This document shows, piece by piece, positions 54,847 to 64,000 of a stretch of DNA of 64,000 nucleotides. Under the pieces are notes generated by a model. The model saw only the letters and a list, made by a program, of their open reading frames with translations, did not search any database and was not told the origin of the DNA. Position 1 is the first letter of the stretch. The number at the start of each line of letters is the position of its first letter. The stretch is from assembly GCA_964019425.1 (NCBI GenBank), contig OZ025782.1:1364001-1428000 (forward strand), given 5' to 3'. The translations under genes and the position numbers were made by a program. Source of the stretch: Flectonema sp. DT1601. Taxonomy: Eukaryota > Euglenozoa > Diplonemea > Diplonemida > Diplonemidae.

Positions 54847-54993
54847 TCTAGTATATCGATGTGAAAAACTGCTCTCAGCGGCAATGTTTAACAGTTTTGG
54901 TTTTTCTCCTTAACTTTCAGGATCAGAGGTTTTCCTTTCCTAAGATTTTTTTTTTTTTTTTTTACGGTTTTTTTTTTTTTTAGATCGTATTTA

Positions 54994-55014
54994 CTGAGGA
55001 GGGGGGAAAATTTT
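54994..55014 (-). promoter_or_regulatory. Proximal polypyrimidine-CAG element before copy B
   Basis: Same sequence and distance to the ATG (147-nt leader without upstream ATG) as the element at 16420-16440. Candidate cis- or trans-splice acceptor, by composition only. Confidence 0.35.
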
Positions 55015-55145
55015 GATACGATACGAAAAGATTTATCTGGGAAGAATACTGCAGGTCTTTGCACAAAAAAATAAAAGTACTGTCACCATGAAACAGGAGG
55101 CGTTAAACATTGCCTGGTTTCTTTGGCGGAGGCCGATCGTATTTA

Positions 55146-55172
55146 CTGAGGAGGGAGGAGGGGGGGGGAAAT
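55146..55172 (-). promoter_or_regulatory. Distal polypyrimidine-CAG element before copy B
   Basis: Same as the element at 16572-16598, sharing its 21-bp core with the proximal element. Alternative acceptor is possible but unproven. Confidence 0.3.
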
Positions 55173-55806
55173 AGCATTAAAAAAAAAAAATCAACTCTCA
55201 CTCAACTGACAGACTGTTTCGTTCGACAACAGTGTTTGAGGATATTTCTTATCAGCTCTACATTCTTAGGGCGAGAAACTGTAATAAATTAATGTTCTAT
55301 CTCCAAGTGTTCCAATGTTGTAATATCTGTAAGTAAATTATAGATAACAATTATTTTTATTAGATTTCAATACAAACTTTGGAACTTTGGGCACAAACAC
55401 CCAAAACGATGGAAACGTACGATTTCAGGAAAACAAAAAAAAAGGGAATAGATGAATCAACGATCTTCTTTACGAATGAAAGGAAAGAGCATTTTGCCCA
55501 CGAAATCTTATAGCTGCGTATTTCCGGGATAAAAGAGGGGGAAAAAGATGGGGGAAAACGAACACAACTTCTTCGATAGATAATAATAATGCATGTCCAC
55601 AATACCAACACAAGGGAGTTCATCAACCATAAAGCATCATCTGGGGACGTTATGACGTAGCCTGTCAGAATTTTGCCGACACCGACAGTTGGCTTAGATG
55701 ACACAACGATGATCTTCAGGTTGAGCGTACCTTCACTCGGATACTGTGATCATCTTCTAATCGATATGAAATTATAACCACAAGGACGTCAAAAAGTAAA
55801 TGAAGG

Positions 55807-56102
55807 GGAGACTTGGATATATGAGGGGGGGGTTAACTGTTTGATTTTGTACGTAAAATACAAATGTATTGTATCATAAACAACATAACGATAATTTAAC
55901 ATTAGTTCTGAGATACAGTGACTAAAGGTAATGTTAGTGTAGGTATACACTCTGCGATTATAATAAATGTTTCTAACTTAGCTGCAGACACATCTCTTTT
56001 TCCGTGTTGTCCTTCAGTGCAGTACGGAATCGAGTTATTCAATTTTGAATTAATCGTGAGCCCTGGAAAACCAAAACCAGGGTATAATGAAAGAAGGGGT
56101 GG
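55807..56102. other. 296-bp AT-rich segment present only in spacer I2
   Basis: It replaces 13 bp (17233-17245) of I1. The 7-bp GAAGGGG occurs at both edges (55802-55808 and 56093-56099). Near its right end is a perfect 6-bp inverted repeat, CCCTGG at 56061-56066 and CCAGGG at 56077-56082, with a 10-base loop. No terminal inverted repeats, coding motif or poly(A) end marks it as a known mobile element. It may be an insertion in I2 or a deletion in I1. Confidence 0.8.
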
Positions 56103-56296
56103 ATTCACAAATGGTCAAATCACTAATTCAGCGATTTACGACCGGTTTTTAACAACTCAGCGCAGCTGTCCATAATGGAAAATCATTCACAGAACGTTGC
56201 ATTGAACAGAGAGAGGCACAAAGGGGACCTGGGATGGGGGTAGGACGCTGGGGGGAGGAGGGTTGACATATTTTTGTTGTTCTCGTTTTTCGATTC

Positions 56297-56328
<32 letters not shown>

Positions 56329-56442
56329 TAGTTGTTTCGATATTTTGTTGATTTCTTTTTAAGGAATCAACTCACTTCGTAGACTCTTGGGAGTTAAATA
56401 AGAGCTTGTATTCATTTCTTTTTCTGTCGTCTTTTTATGACA

Positions 56443-59400
56443 TCACTTATCGGAATTACGATCCGCGTTAACGTTTCCGTCATCGTCACGGAGCATGGTC
56501 TTGTTTCCATCCTCCATGTCGAAGTCGTCGAACTTCCTGTTCTTGTTCTGCTGATCGAGGGCGGCATTCTCGTTTCTTGACTTAATTAGTGAATACACCA
56601 TAAAGGCGATGAGGGCAATAATTAAGATCCACAACACTAAGATAAGTGCAGCTGGAAGGCAGGCCTCACCAAGTTTTAATCCTTCACAACAAGCTTCTCC
56701 GGCATTCGTTTGTGGAGCACCACGGGCTCCCGCATCGTCGTTGAACTCCTCGAGAACTTCTAGCTGACTGATTCTGCTTCCGGACCTATCATGAGTCTCT
56801 ACAGGTGCCCATTTCCCTCCATCAAGCGCGTAGCAGAGGGTGTACTCTCCTGAAATCTTAGCCGTCACATTCATCAACAGCTCCATGCCGACTTCCGGTT
56901 CGAGCATAGGGTTCTTAGCCGCCGCGGCCTGGCAGGTGTCGTGAATAGTAATTTGACTTCCGTCCTCCATACAGTTGGCAACTGAGGCAGAGCAGTCTAA
57001 TCCCTTCATTAAAGCGAGTTGCCCCGGCTTCTCTTGAGGGAAGCAACCGTGAACAATGACAGTGAACGGCTCATCCTTCACCGGTTTATTAGGGTACGCC
57101 GTGTACCAGTAAGCTCCACCCGGTGCACACATGCGGAGGCTGCAGTCCACACCTCCCCAACCAGCGTCGCAGGCACACATGTTGTTGTTCGTACAGTCTC
57201 CCTTTCCACTGCAGGTCGCTTCGCGGTCGCACACTACACAGTTTCCGGCAACCTCTACGAAGTCACACTTATCGCAGTTCTTTCCAGACATTCCTGGAGG
57301 ACACTGCTTGCACGCCGCAGGATCGACGCACGAGGTTTCGTTCCACACGCAACCTTCGGCCTCACACACTGTCACGTTATACGACGGGCAACCTCCCACA
57401 ACACACTCACTTCCTGTCCATTCACATTTGCCATTTGAACGCACAGTGCAGGTTTCCTCAGTACTCCACTCAGAACAAGGGAGACTGGTGACACACTTGT
57501 TGACATCCCAGGTGCACCAGTTCATCTGGTCACAAGCCGGTTTGCCAGCGGCGTCTTCGCACCCGTCATTCTTTTTGCACGTCGCTTCTTCCCACTTGCA
57601 TCCCTGGGCATCATCGCAAGCCATGTTGGAAAGTATCGCGCACCTCGTTCCGCAGAGTGGCTGTGTGACTCCTGCCGGTAGGGCAGCACCTTCGAACCAC
57701 TCGCAGTTGTCGTTGTCGGAACAAGTGTTAATCTGTGAGTACTTGAAGCAGCCATCCCCATCCTTACACACTACATTGGTGGCATCCCACTCGCATCGTA
57801 GCGCAGGTGCACGGAGCCTCTGACAGGTTGTGGCGTCCTTATAGATCGGGCAACCAGTTCTGTCCTTGCATGTTGTACTAGCTGCGTCCCACTCACACGC
57901 CAAGTCGTTGATGCATTTCGGTTCCTTTTCGTAAATTGCGCATCCCTTCGGGTCTTCGCAGCGTGGTGTGGTTCCGTTGGTACCGTCTACCCAATCACAG
58001 CGTGCAGCCTCACATTTCGTGCTCTCCACCCAGATTCCGCAGTCCTTATCGATGCATACCCCGCTTGGTGCCCACGTGCAGTCCTGTAGCTCACACTCAC
58101 CCTGTTCTGGATACAAACCGCATCCTTCCACGTCGTCGCAAGTAGAGGTAGCTGTGTTCCATACGCACTCCGCAAGGTCATCGCATTTTGGCTTCGTTCC
58201 AATCACGCCGCACTTCGAGCGCTCTTCGCACAATGGCTTCGCAGCGTTCCAGGAGCACGTGTGGTCAGTGATGCAAGTTGCTTCATCCTCCAACGCATAG
58301 CAACCGACGTTCGGCTTACACAGTGCTGCCGACAACGCGCTCGTCTCCCAGCGGCAAGACTCGGCGTCCGTCGTCGACTCACATGCCCCCTGGGTAGTGA
58401 ATTTGCACACCTGCTTCTGGCAGCTTTGAGCAGTCGCGTCCCAACCGCATCTCTCTGCAGATGGCGCTGCGACACACTCATTCTCTTGGCAGAAGGTCGG
58501 ACACACGCTTCTCACACACTTGTTGGCTGCCCACTTGCACAAGCTGTCTACCTCGCACCCAGCCGCTGTGTCCCATTCCTTGCAAGATCCCTTGTGCAGT
58601 GACTCTCCATGTTTCGATACGTAGTATCCGAACGCCGTCGCCTCATTGCACAACCCTTCAAACACGTTTGCGAGGTCGGACATTTGGATCGACTGAAAGT
58701 GGGAGTCGACTGGCTCTGTCACCATCGACTTTATTGTGTCAGCTGCCGATGTGATCTCTGTGCTCTGTGTGGCGAACCTCCTCACCTGGATTCCGAATAC
58801 GGTTGCTCTCTGTGACTCGAGCCTTCCTCGGGTCGCTGTCATCATGTTCGAATCAGGAATAGCTCCGTCTGCTATTACTATCACGACCTTCTTTCTGTCC
58901 GCCGGTGAGTCATCAAACATCACACTCGCCATTTCCATCGCCTGAGATGCGTACGAGTCTGCAGAGCTGCTTGCCTTGAACTGATCTTCGTGCCAGTGGA
59001 GGTCATCCGCCAATTCCGCACTCGCTCCGGAGAGTAACCCCTTTGTTCCCTGACTAGTGGTCCTCTTTGCTTCACCACGTGCCATAAATTGCGCAAACCC
59101 AATCCTGAACCCATATGAGCGTGCAGAAGCCGTAGCCACCCCACTCGCTTCTTTGACAGCGAGAGGCAGTGTATTAACCCAATCCAACAGCAGCTCAGTT
59201 ACTGCGAGGAATCCGTGCGGGTGACGTCCGAACGTCTCAGTCATGCTCGTTGATCCATCCAACAGAATTACGATGTCGACAGCCGGGCAATTCGCGTATA
59301 AAGAAGCGATGCATGTATCGTTCCTCCACATGCAACCGGAAGTCTGTCCGCATGCACACGAGCTGCTGAATCTCTTGCACTGGGTAACTCCTTCATCGCA

Positions 59401-62400
59401 AGTGTTTTTGTTGGTGTCCCACACGCACTCGTCTGTTGCATCGCAAGACGTCTTGTCCTTGTTCACTCGGCACACCTTCACTCCGCAGTGTGCCGGTGAG
59501 TGTGCTGTCTTCCACTCACAGTTGTCATCCCCCGCGCAAACTCTCTCGTTGGTATGTGGAACGCATTCCTTCGGCGTGCATGCGTTACCTTCCCACGTGC
59601 AGTCGTACGAGTGCTTGTCGCAGATCGCCTGCGTAGTGTACGGAACGCACGGCTTCTCAACGCAGCTTGAGATTACGTCGTCCCACTGGCAGATGCTCTT
59701 CTGCTCGCACGCTGTCTGGTCAGGGGCGTTACACTTCTTCTCAGTGCACTTGTCTTGATCTGCCGCCTCCTCATCGAACTGGCAGCCGAACGGATCGGCA
59801 AGACAGTTGTCTTCGGTGGTCGCCGTACAAGGTGGCAGTCTGCACACTGAATCATCATCATACCAACGGCACGCTTCATTCGAGTACTGCATCATTTCGC
59901 ACGCTGCCTTTGTAGTCGCCGAACACTCAACAACGCGGCCACACTCACCGAAAGCTGTATCCCAAACACACCCAGCAGCGCTGCACTTAGCCTCTGAACA
60001 CTCGGTGTGGCAAGTAGACCATTCGCACACTAGCGATGTGGCGTTCCAATCACAGGCTGCTTCCCCGTAGCAAGCTCTCTCCGTCGAGAATGCTCCACAA
60101 GGGAGGTGATGTCCCTCCAGTTCTTGGTAATTCAAAATAACCTTTCCGAATTTGCTATTTGGGTTACAGATGTCAACCAACACTTCGCTCGAGAAGTCAT
60201 CGAGTGGGATATTTACGTAGTGGTCTGCCTTTGGCTCGGAAACGATGCTGCTGAGCACCGCCTCTGCCTCAAGATCGATCTGCGAATGCGCGTCGAACCT
60301 CCTCAGCACCACTCCAAACACTTCAACCCCCTGTCCTCCAAGAGCCGCTCTTGCCGATCCCAGCTCCGCAGCATCGTGGATTTTTCCGTCGGTTACGATA
60401 AGGAGCACCTTACGGCGCCCAGCAGGGCTACCCTGGAACAGGTTAGCCGCAAAGTCCAGAGCCTGCGAAATGTATGTCGACTCCATCGCGTAGCTCTGTT
60501 CGTGGTAGTCGAGGTCTGCAGAAAGCTCAGCAACAACACCAGAAAACCTTCCACCAGTTCCAGTTCCCGCAGGTGCCCGGATGGCAGATTTTGGTGCCGA
60601 GAACTGAATAAATCCAACACGGAGACCCCCGGCGTTTGCTGTCGTTGTTCCAGCTTGCTCTAAGCTCAACGGCAGGGTCTTCACCCAGTCACGAAGCTGC
60701 TCTACCATCGCGTAAAATCCGTGTGGGTGGCGACCGAACGTCTGACTCATCGAACCAGAACCGTCGAACACAACGGCGATGTCCATCACTGGGCATCCTC
60801 CAAATGTCCCTTCCAAGCATGCTGAGCGTTTCGCATCCCACGTGCATCGGTCGACCGCCTTGCAGCCACAGCCATCCTTCAAATCCGAGCACTTCAACTC
60901 AACGCATGCATTGCCAGACCACTTGCACTTTTCAGCATCCGCTTCACAAGGCACCTGCGTGTGCTTGGAGCAGTACTTCTGAGAGCAACCAGGTGGGGAA
61001 TTATCAGTGTTCCAGTGACAAGCATCGTCGTGGTCGCATGTCTTTTCGTCAGGATGTGGTGTACACTTCAGTGGCACGCACTTAGATGTCTCCGTTTTCC
61101 ATTCGCAACGCTTCGCGTCCTGTAAGCATTCGGTCTGACTGGTCGCCTGACATGGGATTTCAACACAAGGAGCAAACGCCATCATTCCACGGATGTTTGA
61201 ATCCCAGGTACACGCTGCATCTACATTGCAAGCATCTTGAGATGTGTACGTGCACGGACGGACCACACAAGCATCCCGATCGCTCTGCCATTCGCATCCC
61301 ACAAGGTCTTCAACGCATCCAGATTCGGATTCGTGCTGACATTTTTTCTTCTCGCATTTCGCCTCGTTTGCGTTCCAGTCACAGCCAGGATCAACCGAGC
61401 ACTCTGACACGTCGGTGTATGAGCAGATTGGCTGCTTAAAGCAGCTGTCATCTTTCCAGGCACACAAGTTTGCATGATCTTCAGTGCATGTAGTCTCGTC
61501 ACAATGCGTGACACAACCAGAATCCGCACACGAGAGCAGACGGTCGCTCCATCTGCACGACAAGTCGACGTCACAGGCGTTCTTCTCGAGGTGCATTGGA
61601 CAAGGAATTGACGCAGACGAAGAACCCGTAGCCGACTTGGCAATCAGCGCACCGAACTGTTTATGTGGGTCACACAGAGCCCACAAGATTGAGTCCAGCT
61701 CGTCGATTGTCGCGTCCTCGAAATGCTCGTCCTGCACCGTTGTGGTGATTGACTTTAGCTCTTCTCTTGCGTTCGAGCTCGCCGAATCGAATGCCACTGT
61801 CGGTCTCAGTAAGATACCAAAGGTCTTCACCTGCATACCGAGCAGCGTCCTCAGGTTCTGCACTGTTGCTGTTGTAGCTGCGTCCTTCAGTTCGCTGTCT
61901 GTCAGCACCAATAAAACTCTCTTTCTTGTCACAGTTGCCAACATTCCCTTGGTCAGGTCCAACGCACTCTTAATGTACGCGCGGTCCGTACCTACGATGT
62001 TTTTCTCGTGGAAGTCGAGATCAATCAGCAATTCACTGAGATCTCCCGTTACGTGTCCCTCACTTCCGACCTTGTTCGGTGACTTAATCGCTCCAGCTTC
62101 AGCGGCAAACTGCACTACTCCTACTCTAACCCCCTGGGTAGGACTGTCTCTGAACATCTTTCCTGGCGTTCCCGAAAGCGGAATACTCTTCACCCAGTCA
62201 CGAATCTTCTCAACCATCGCGTAGTATCCATTCGGGTGTCTGCTGAATGCTCCTTGCATCGAAGTCGTGGAGTCAATGGCGATGACAATATCCATCAATG
62301 GACATCCTCCGAACTGGCCGGTCACACACTCGTTCTTCGAACCATCCCAGAAACACCCGAGATCCTTGTTGCACGGACACGGCATCGTAATCTTCGTACA

Positions 62401-64000
62401 GTTCTTATCAATGCATTTGTTCATTGACGAGTCCCAACCGCACTTCAGCTCAGGGTCAGTCGAACAGCTTCCTTGCTCAGTGAACTTGCTACAGTACTTG
62501 ACCTTGCAAATCGATGGAGACTCGTCGACTGACCAGTGACACTTGTCATCGTGATTGCACGTCACTTCATCCGCGTGGGTCGCGCATTCACAGCACCACG
62601 CGTTAGTTTCGCAAGTCTGTGAATTACAGCGGTCTTTCACGCACAACTTCTCCTCTGCCTTCCATGAACAACTCTCGGCAGTCGCCTGGGTGCACGCCGA
62701 TTCATTCGTGTACGTGCAATCCGTTTTAGTGCACACCATATCGTGCGTATCCCACTCACATCCTACTGGATCTGTTGAGCAACTGTCCTCGGACTTGTGG
62801 TTGCACTTCTTCTCTTGGCAACTGGAACCATCCCACTGGCAGCCATTCTCCGTGTCCGCAACGCACGGTGTTTCTGTAGCATGCGTAGGGCAAACTGGCT
62901 GCCTCGAGCAGGACTTTCCATCCCACCCGCAGAAGTCGTCGGTGGCAGCTGTGCAGTTATTCTCATTACATCCAAACGACAAACATGGAGAGTTAACGCA
63001 TCCAAGAAGAGATTCCGACCACACGCACCACGTGTCAGCCAAGCAAACTCCGGCTGATGCATGCACAGCACACGGCTGGTGCTCCGCTCCTTCACGCTTC
63101 GCGATCAGAGCTCCAAACTTCTTTGCAGGATCACAAATGGCATCAAATACTTCAGTTACCAGATCGTCCAACTTCAAGTTCAAGAAGTGATTGTCAGTTG
63201 GTAGGGACACTATCGGCTTTAGCGCGAACTCTGCGTCGATGTCCTCCTGAGTTCTCGTATTGAGGCGACGAATCACTACTCCAAAGGTCTGAACTGACAA
63301 GGCATCCAATGATCCACGTGCGGCCTTCAACCTGTCCGCATCGTTCAGCTTTCCATCTGTGATCAGGATCAAAACGCGCTTCCTCGTCGAAGGCGAGGCC
63401 CTGAAGATTTCCACCGCGTGCTCAAGGGCTCCCTGAACGAAGGTGCGACCGGCCATTTGATTCTTGTTGTGGTAAACAATGTCCTTCTCCAACTCTGACA
63501 AGCTTCCGGACAAAAGTCCGTTCGCTGTTCCAGCAAAACCAGCCGTCGTTCTCGGCGCCCCAGGAGTCGAGAACTGGACGAACCCAACACGCATGCCCGT
63601 TGCCTTAGTATTTTCCTTCGCCGTGTACGAGTCGCCGTTCAGCGGAAGTTTCTTCACCCAGTCCTTTAGGAACGTGGTGAGCGCCTCGTATCCGTGAGGG
63701 TGGCGTCCAAATGCCTGGCTCATCGATCCCGATCCATCGAACACTATTGCTACATCAAGAGGTGGACAAGCTCCAAACAATGAAGTCACACACTCATCCG
63801 AAGCCGAGCTCCAGAAGCATCCGGACTCTTCTTGGCACTCACACTGTTTTCCGTTGAAACGGTCGCACCTCGATTCCATGCAACTGTCCTGCTGGGAGTC
63901 CCACGCACACGCCACATCTCCATCACAGTCGTTCTGCTGTGTCCAGCGTGCGCAGTAGGTTTCTGTGCAGTATGCCGGTGATGAGTCCACGTTCCAGGTG
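56443..64000 (-). CDS. Giant vWA/C-type-lectin surface protein, copy C (3' part, residues about 9909-12426)
   Basis: The frame is open from the right edge to TGA at 56445-56443; the true start lies outside the window. It is collinear with copy B at an offset of 38,877 bp, and I found no coding difference. It contains vWA16 (63133-63768), vWA17 (61672-62304), vWA18 (60166-60795), vWA19 (58648-59289), the membrane-proximal C-x-W run (57304-58647), the EGF-like module, the transmembrane helix and the acidic tail. The degenerate MIDAS of vWA17 and the Ser variant in vWA19 are shared with B, so they are not errors of one copy. The GTG at 63990 is an ordinary internal Val codon. Confidence 0.92.
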   Translation of the reverse strand, partial: TWNVDSSPAYCTETYCARWTQQNDCDGDVACAWDSQQDSCMESRCDRFNGKQCECQEESGCFWSSASDECVTSLFGACPPLDVAIVFDGSGSMSQAFGRHPHGYEALTTFLKDWVKKLPLNGDSYTAKENTKATGMRVGFVQFSTPGAPRTTAGFAGTANGLLSGSLSELEKDIVYHNKNQMAGRTFVQGALEHAVEIFRASPSTRKRVLILITDGKLNDADRLKAARGSLDALSVQTFGVVIRRLNTRTQEDIDAEFALKPIVSLPTDNHFLNLKLDDLVTEVFDAICDPAKKFGALIAKREGAEHQPCAVHASAGVCLADTWCVWSESLLGCVNSPCLSFGCNENNCTAATDDFCGWDGKSCSRQPVCPTHATETPCVADTENGCQWDGSSCQEKKCNHKSEDSCSTDPVGCEWDTHDMVCTKTDCTYTNESACTQATAESCSWKAEEKLCVKDRCNSQTCETNAWCCECATHADEVTCNHDDKCHWSVDESPSICKVKYCSKFTEQGSCSTDPELKCGWDSSMNKCIDKNCTKITMPCPCNKDLGCFWDGSKNECVTGQFGGCPLMDIVIAIDSTTSMQGAFSRHPNGYYAMVEKIRDWVKSIPLSGTPGKMFRDSPTQGVRVGVVQFAAEAGAIKSPNKVGSEGHVTGDLSELLIDLDFHEKNIVGTDRAYIKSALDLTKGMLATVTRKRVLLVLTDSELKDAATTATVQNLRTLLGMQVKTFGILLRPTVAFDSASSNAREELKSITTTVQDEHFEDATIDELDSILWALCDPHKQFGALIAKSATGSSSASIPCPMHLEKNACDVDLSCRWSDRLLSCADSGCVTHCDETTCTEDHANLCAWKDDSCFKQPICSYTDVSECSVDPGCDWNANEAKCEKKKCQHESESGCVEDLVGCEWQSDRDACVVRPCTYTSQDACNVDAACTWDSNIRGMMAFAPCVEIPCQATSQTECLQDAKRCEWKTETSKCVPLKCTPHPDEKTCDHDDACHWNTDNSPPGCSQKYCSKHTQVPCEADAEKCKWSGNACVELKCSDLKDGCGCKAVDRCTWDAKRSACLEGTFGGCPVMDIAVVFDGSGSMSQTFGRHPHGFYAMVEQLRDWVKTLPLSLEQAGTTTANAGGLRVGFIQFSAPKSAIRAPAGTGTGGRFSGVVAELSADLDYHEQSYAMESTYISQALDFAANLFQGSPAGRRKVLLIVTDGKIHDAAELGSARAALGGQGVEVFGVVLRRFDAHSQIDLEAEAVLSSIVSEPKADHYVNIPLDDFSSEVLVDICNPNSKFGKVILNYQELEGHHLPCGAFSTERACYGEAACDWNATSLVCEWSTCHTECSEAKCSAAGCVWDTAFGECGRVVECSATTKAACEMMQYSNEACRWYDDDSVCRLPPCTATTEDNCLADPFGCQFDEEAADQDKCTEKKCNAPDQTACEQKSICQWDDVISSCVEKPCVPYTTQAICDKHSYDCTWEGNACTPKECVPHTNERVCAGDDNCEWKTAHSPAHCGVKVCRVNKDKTSCDATDECVWDTNKNTCDEGVTQCKRFSSSCACGQTSGCMWRNDTCIASLYANCPAVDIVILLDGSTSMTETFGRHPHGFLAVTELLLDWVNTLPLAVKEASGVATASARSYGFRIGFAQFMARGEAKRTTSQGTKGLLSGASAELADDLHWHEDQFKASSSADSYASQAMEMASVMFDDSPADRKKVVIVIADGAIPDSNMMTATRGRLESQRATVFGIQVRRFATQSTEITSAADTIKSMVTEPVDSHFQSIQMSDLANVFEGLCNEATAFGYYVSKHGESLHKGSCKEWDTAAGCEVDSLCKWAANKCVRSVCPTFCQENECVAAPSAERCGWDATAQSCQKQVCKFTTQGACESTTDAESCRWETSALSAALCKPNVGCYALEDEATCITDHTCSWNAAKPLCEERSKCGVIGTKPKCDDLAECVWNTATSTCDDVEGCGLYPEQGECELQDCTWAPSGVCIDKDCGIWVESTKCEAARCDWVDGTNGTTPRCEDPKGCAIYEKEPKCINDLACEWDAASTTCKDRTGCPIYKDATTCQRLRAPALRCEWDATNVVCKDGDGCFKYSQINTCSDNDNCEWFEGAALPAGVTQPLCGTRCAILSNMACDDAQGCKWEEATCKKNDGCEDAAGKPACDQMNWCTWDVNKCVTSLPCSEWSTEETCTVRSNGKCEWTGSECVVGGCPSYNVTVCEAEGCVWNETSCVDPAACKQCPPGMSGKNCDKCDFVEVAGNCVVCDREATCSGKGDCTNNNMCACDAGWGGVDCSLRMCAPGGAYWYTAYPNKPVKDEPFTVIVHGCFPQEKPGQLALMKGLDCSASVANCMEDGSQITIHDTCQAAAAKNPMLEPEVGMELLMNVTAKISGEYTLCYALDGGKWAPVETHDRSGSRISQLEVLEEFNDDAGARGAPQTNAGEACCEGLKLGEACLPAALILVLWILIIALIAFMVYSLIKSRNENAALDQQNKNRKFDDFDMEDGNKTMLRDDDGNVNADRNSDK

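Larger units (their letters stand above)
54847..56442. other. Intergenic spacer I2 (between the 3' end of C and the start of B)
   Basis: This 1,596-bp spacer has the same layout as I1: plus-strand T18 and T14 runs at 54946-54963 and 54968-54981, two polypyrimidine-CAG elements, an AATAAA, the 114-codon frame (55360-55704) and a T26 run at 56297-56322. It differs by a 296-bp stretch (55807-56102) where I1 has 13 bp of mostly G, and by scattered changes from 56103 to 56265. No convincing gene lies here. Confidence 0.85.

Noticed and set aside
17566-54846. A bacterial giant adhesin
   Set aside because: Type I topology with a C-terminal helix and short basic-then-acidic tail, no ribosome-binding site before the ATG, no bacterial secretion or anchoring signal, A-rich leaders and long AT-rich spacers fit a eukaryote better.
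17566-54846. Apicomplexan TRAP-like micronemal protein
   Set aside because: vWA plus a single helix is shared, but there is no thrombospondin type 1 repeat and no Trp near the C terminus, and the size and repeats differ entirely.
55807-56102. Insertion sequence, transposon or retroelement at the I2-specific segment
   Set aside because: No terminal inverted repeats, transposase or reverse-transcriptase coding, or poly(A) tail of its own; only a 7-bp edge repeat and one small hairpin.
55902-56175. Overlapping plus- and minus-strand frames of 85 and 68 codons in the I2-specific segment
   Set aside because: Short, AT-rich, absent from I1, and without any recognisable motif.
63988-63990. GTG at the right edge as a start of a 2,515-codon gene
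   Set aside because: The same position in copy B is an internal Val codon (residue 9912) within an uninterrupted frame; copy C simply continues past the window.
1-64000. The array as a pure assembly duplication of one locus
   Set aside because: Not excluded, but both junctions join a gene 3' end to a gene 5' start and the two spacers differ by a 296-bp segment and many small changes, which simple copying of one locus would not produce.
1-64000. CRISPR array suggested by regular repetition
   Set aside because: The periodicity is that of coding modules (about 100-130 bp and 1.5 kb units with diverged sequence), not identical short repeats with unique spacers.

Overview
The window is almost entirely one kind of sequence: a head-to-tail tandem array of a giant, intronless gene on the minus strand. 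One copy is complete (17566-54846; 12,426 codons, about 1.3 MDa estimated from length). It is flanked by the 5' part of the next copy downstream (1-16272, running off the left edge) and the 3' part of the copy upstream (56443-64000, running off the right edge). In order of transcription the layout is copy C, intergenic spacer I2 (54847-56442), copy B, spacer I1 (16273-17565), copy A. The repeat unit is 38,574 bp (A to B) or 38,877 bp (B to C).

The product reads as a type I cell-surface or secreted-pathway protein. It has an N-terminal signal peptide, a very long Cys-rich ectodomain, one transmembrane helix (about residues 12356-12380) and a 46-residue acidic cytoplasmic tail. The ectodomain holds 19 von Willebrand factor A (vWA) domains about 500 residues apart. 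It also holds three C-type-lectin blocks (before vWA1, vWA7 and vWA9), a block of 14 EGF-like repeats between vWA6 and the second lectin block, and roughly 8-9 copies per vWA interval of a short disulfide repeat with a C-x-W(D/N) core. A final run of 14 such repeats, an EGF-like module and an unassigned domain precede the membrane. The lectin blocks keep EPN and WND calcium/sugar-site motifs, and most vWA domains keep a metal-ion-dependent adhesion site (MIDAS). A role in adhesion or surface recognition is therefore the natural inference; no specific function can be read from sequence.

Signal peptide plus single-pass type I topology, many N-glycosylation sequons, A-rich untranslated regions and 1.3-1.6 kb AT-richer spacers point to a microbial eukaryote with few introns. 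The lineage cannot be identified from this window. In transcription order, spacer I1 holds a T25 tract on the plus strand (A25 in the transcript), an AATAAA, and two copies of a polypyrimidine-CAG element, then the next ATG. That order would fit coupled polyadenylation and (trans- or cis-) splicing of a tandem array.

The copies are nearly identical: I found only four base differences between A and B over about 17.2 kb, and none between B and C over 7.56 kb of coding sequence. Yet one short spacer segment (17233-17389 versus 55807-56265) is clearly diverged and carries a 296-bp insert in I2 only. This mosaic suggests recent duplication and/or gene conversion. No RNA gene, transposon, CRISPR array or second protein-coding gene is supportable.
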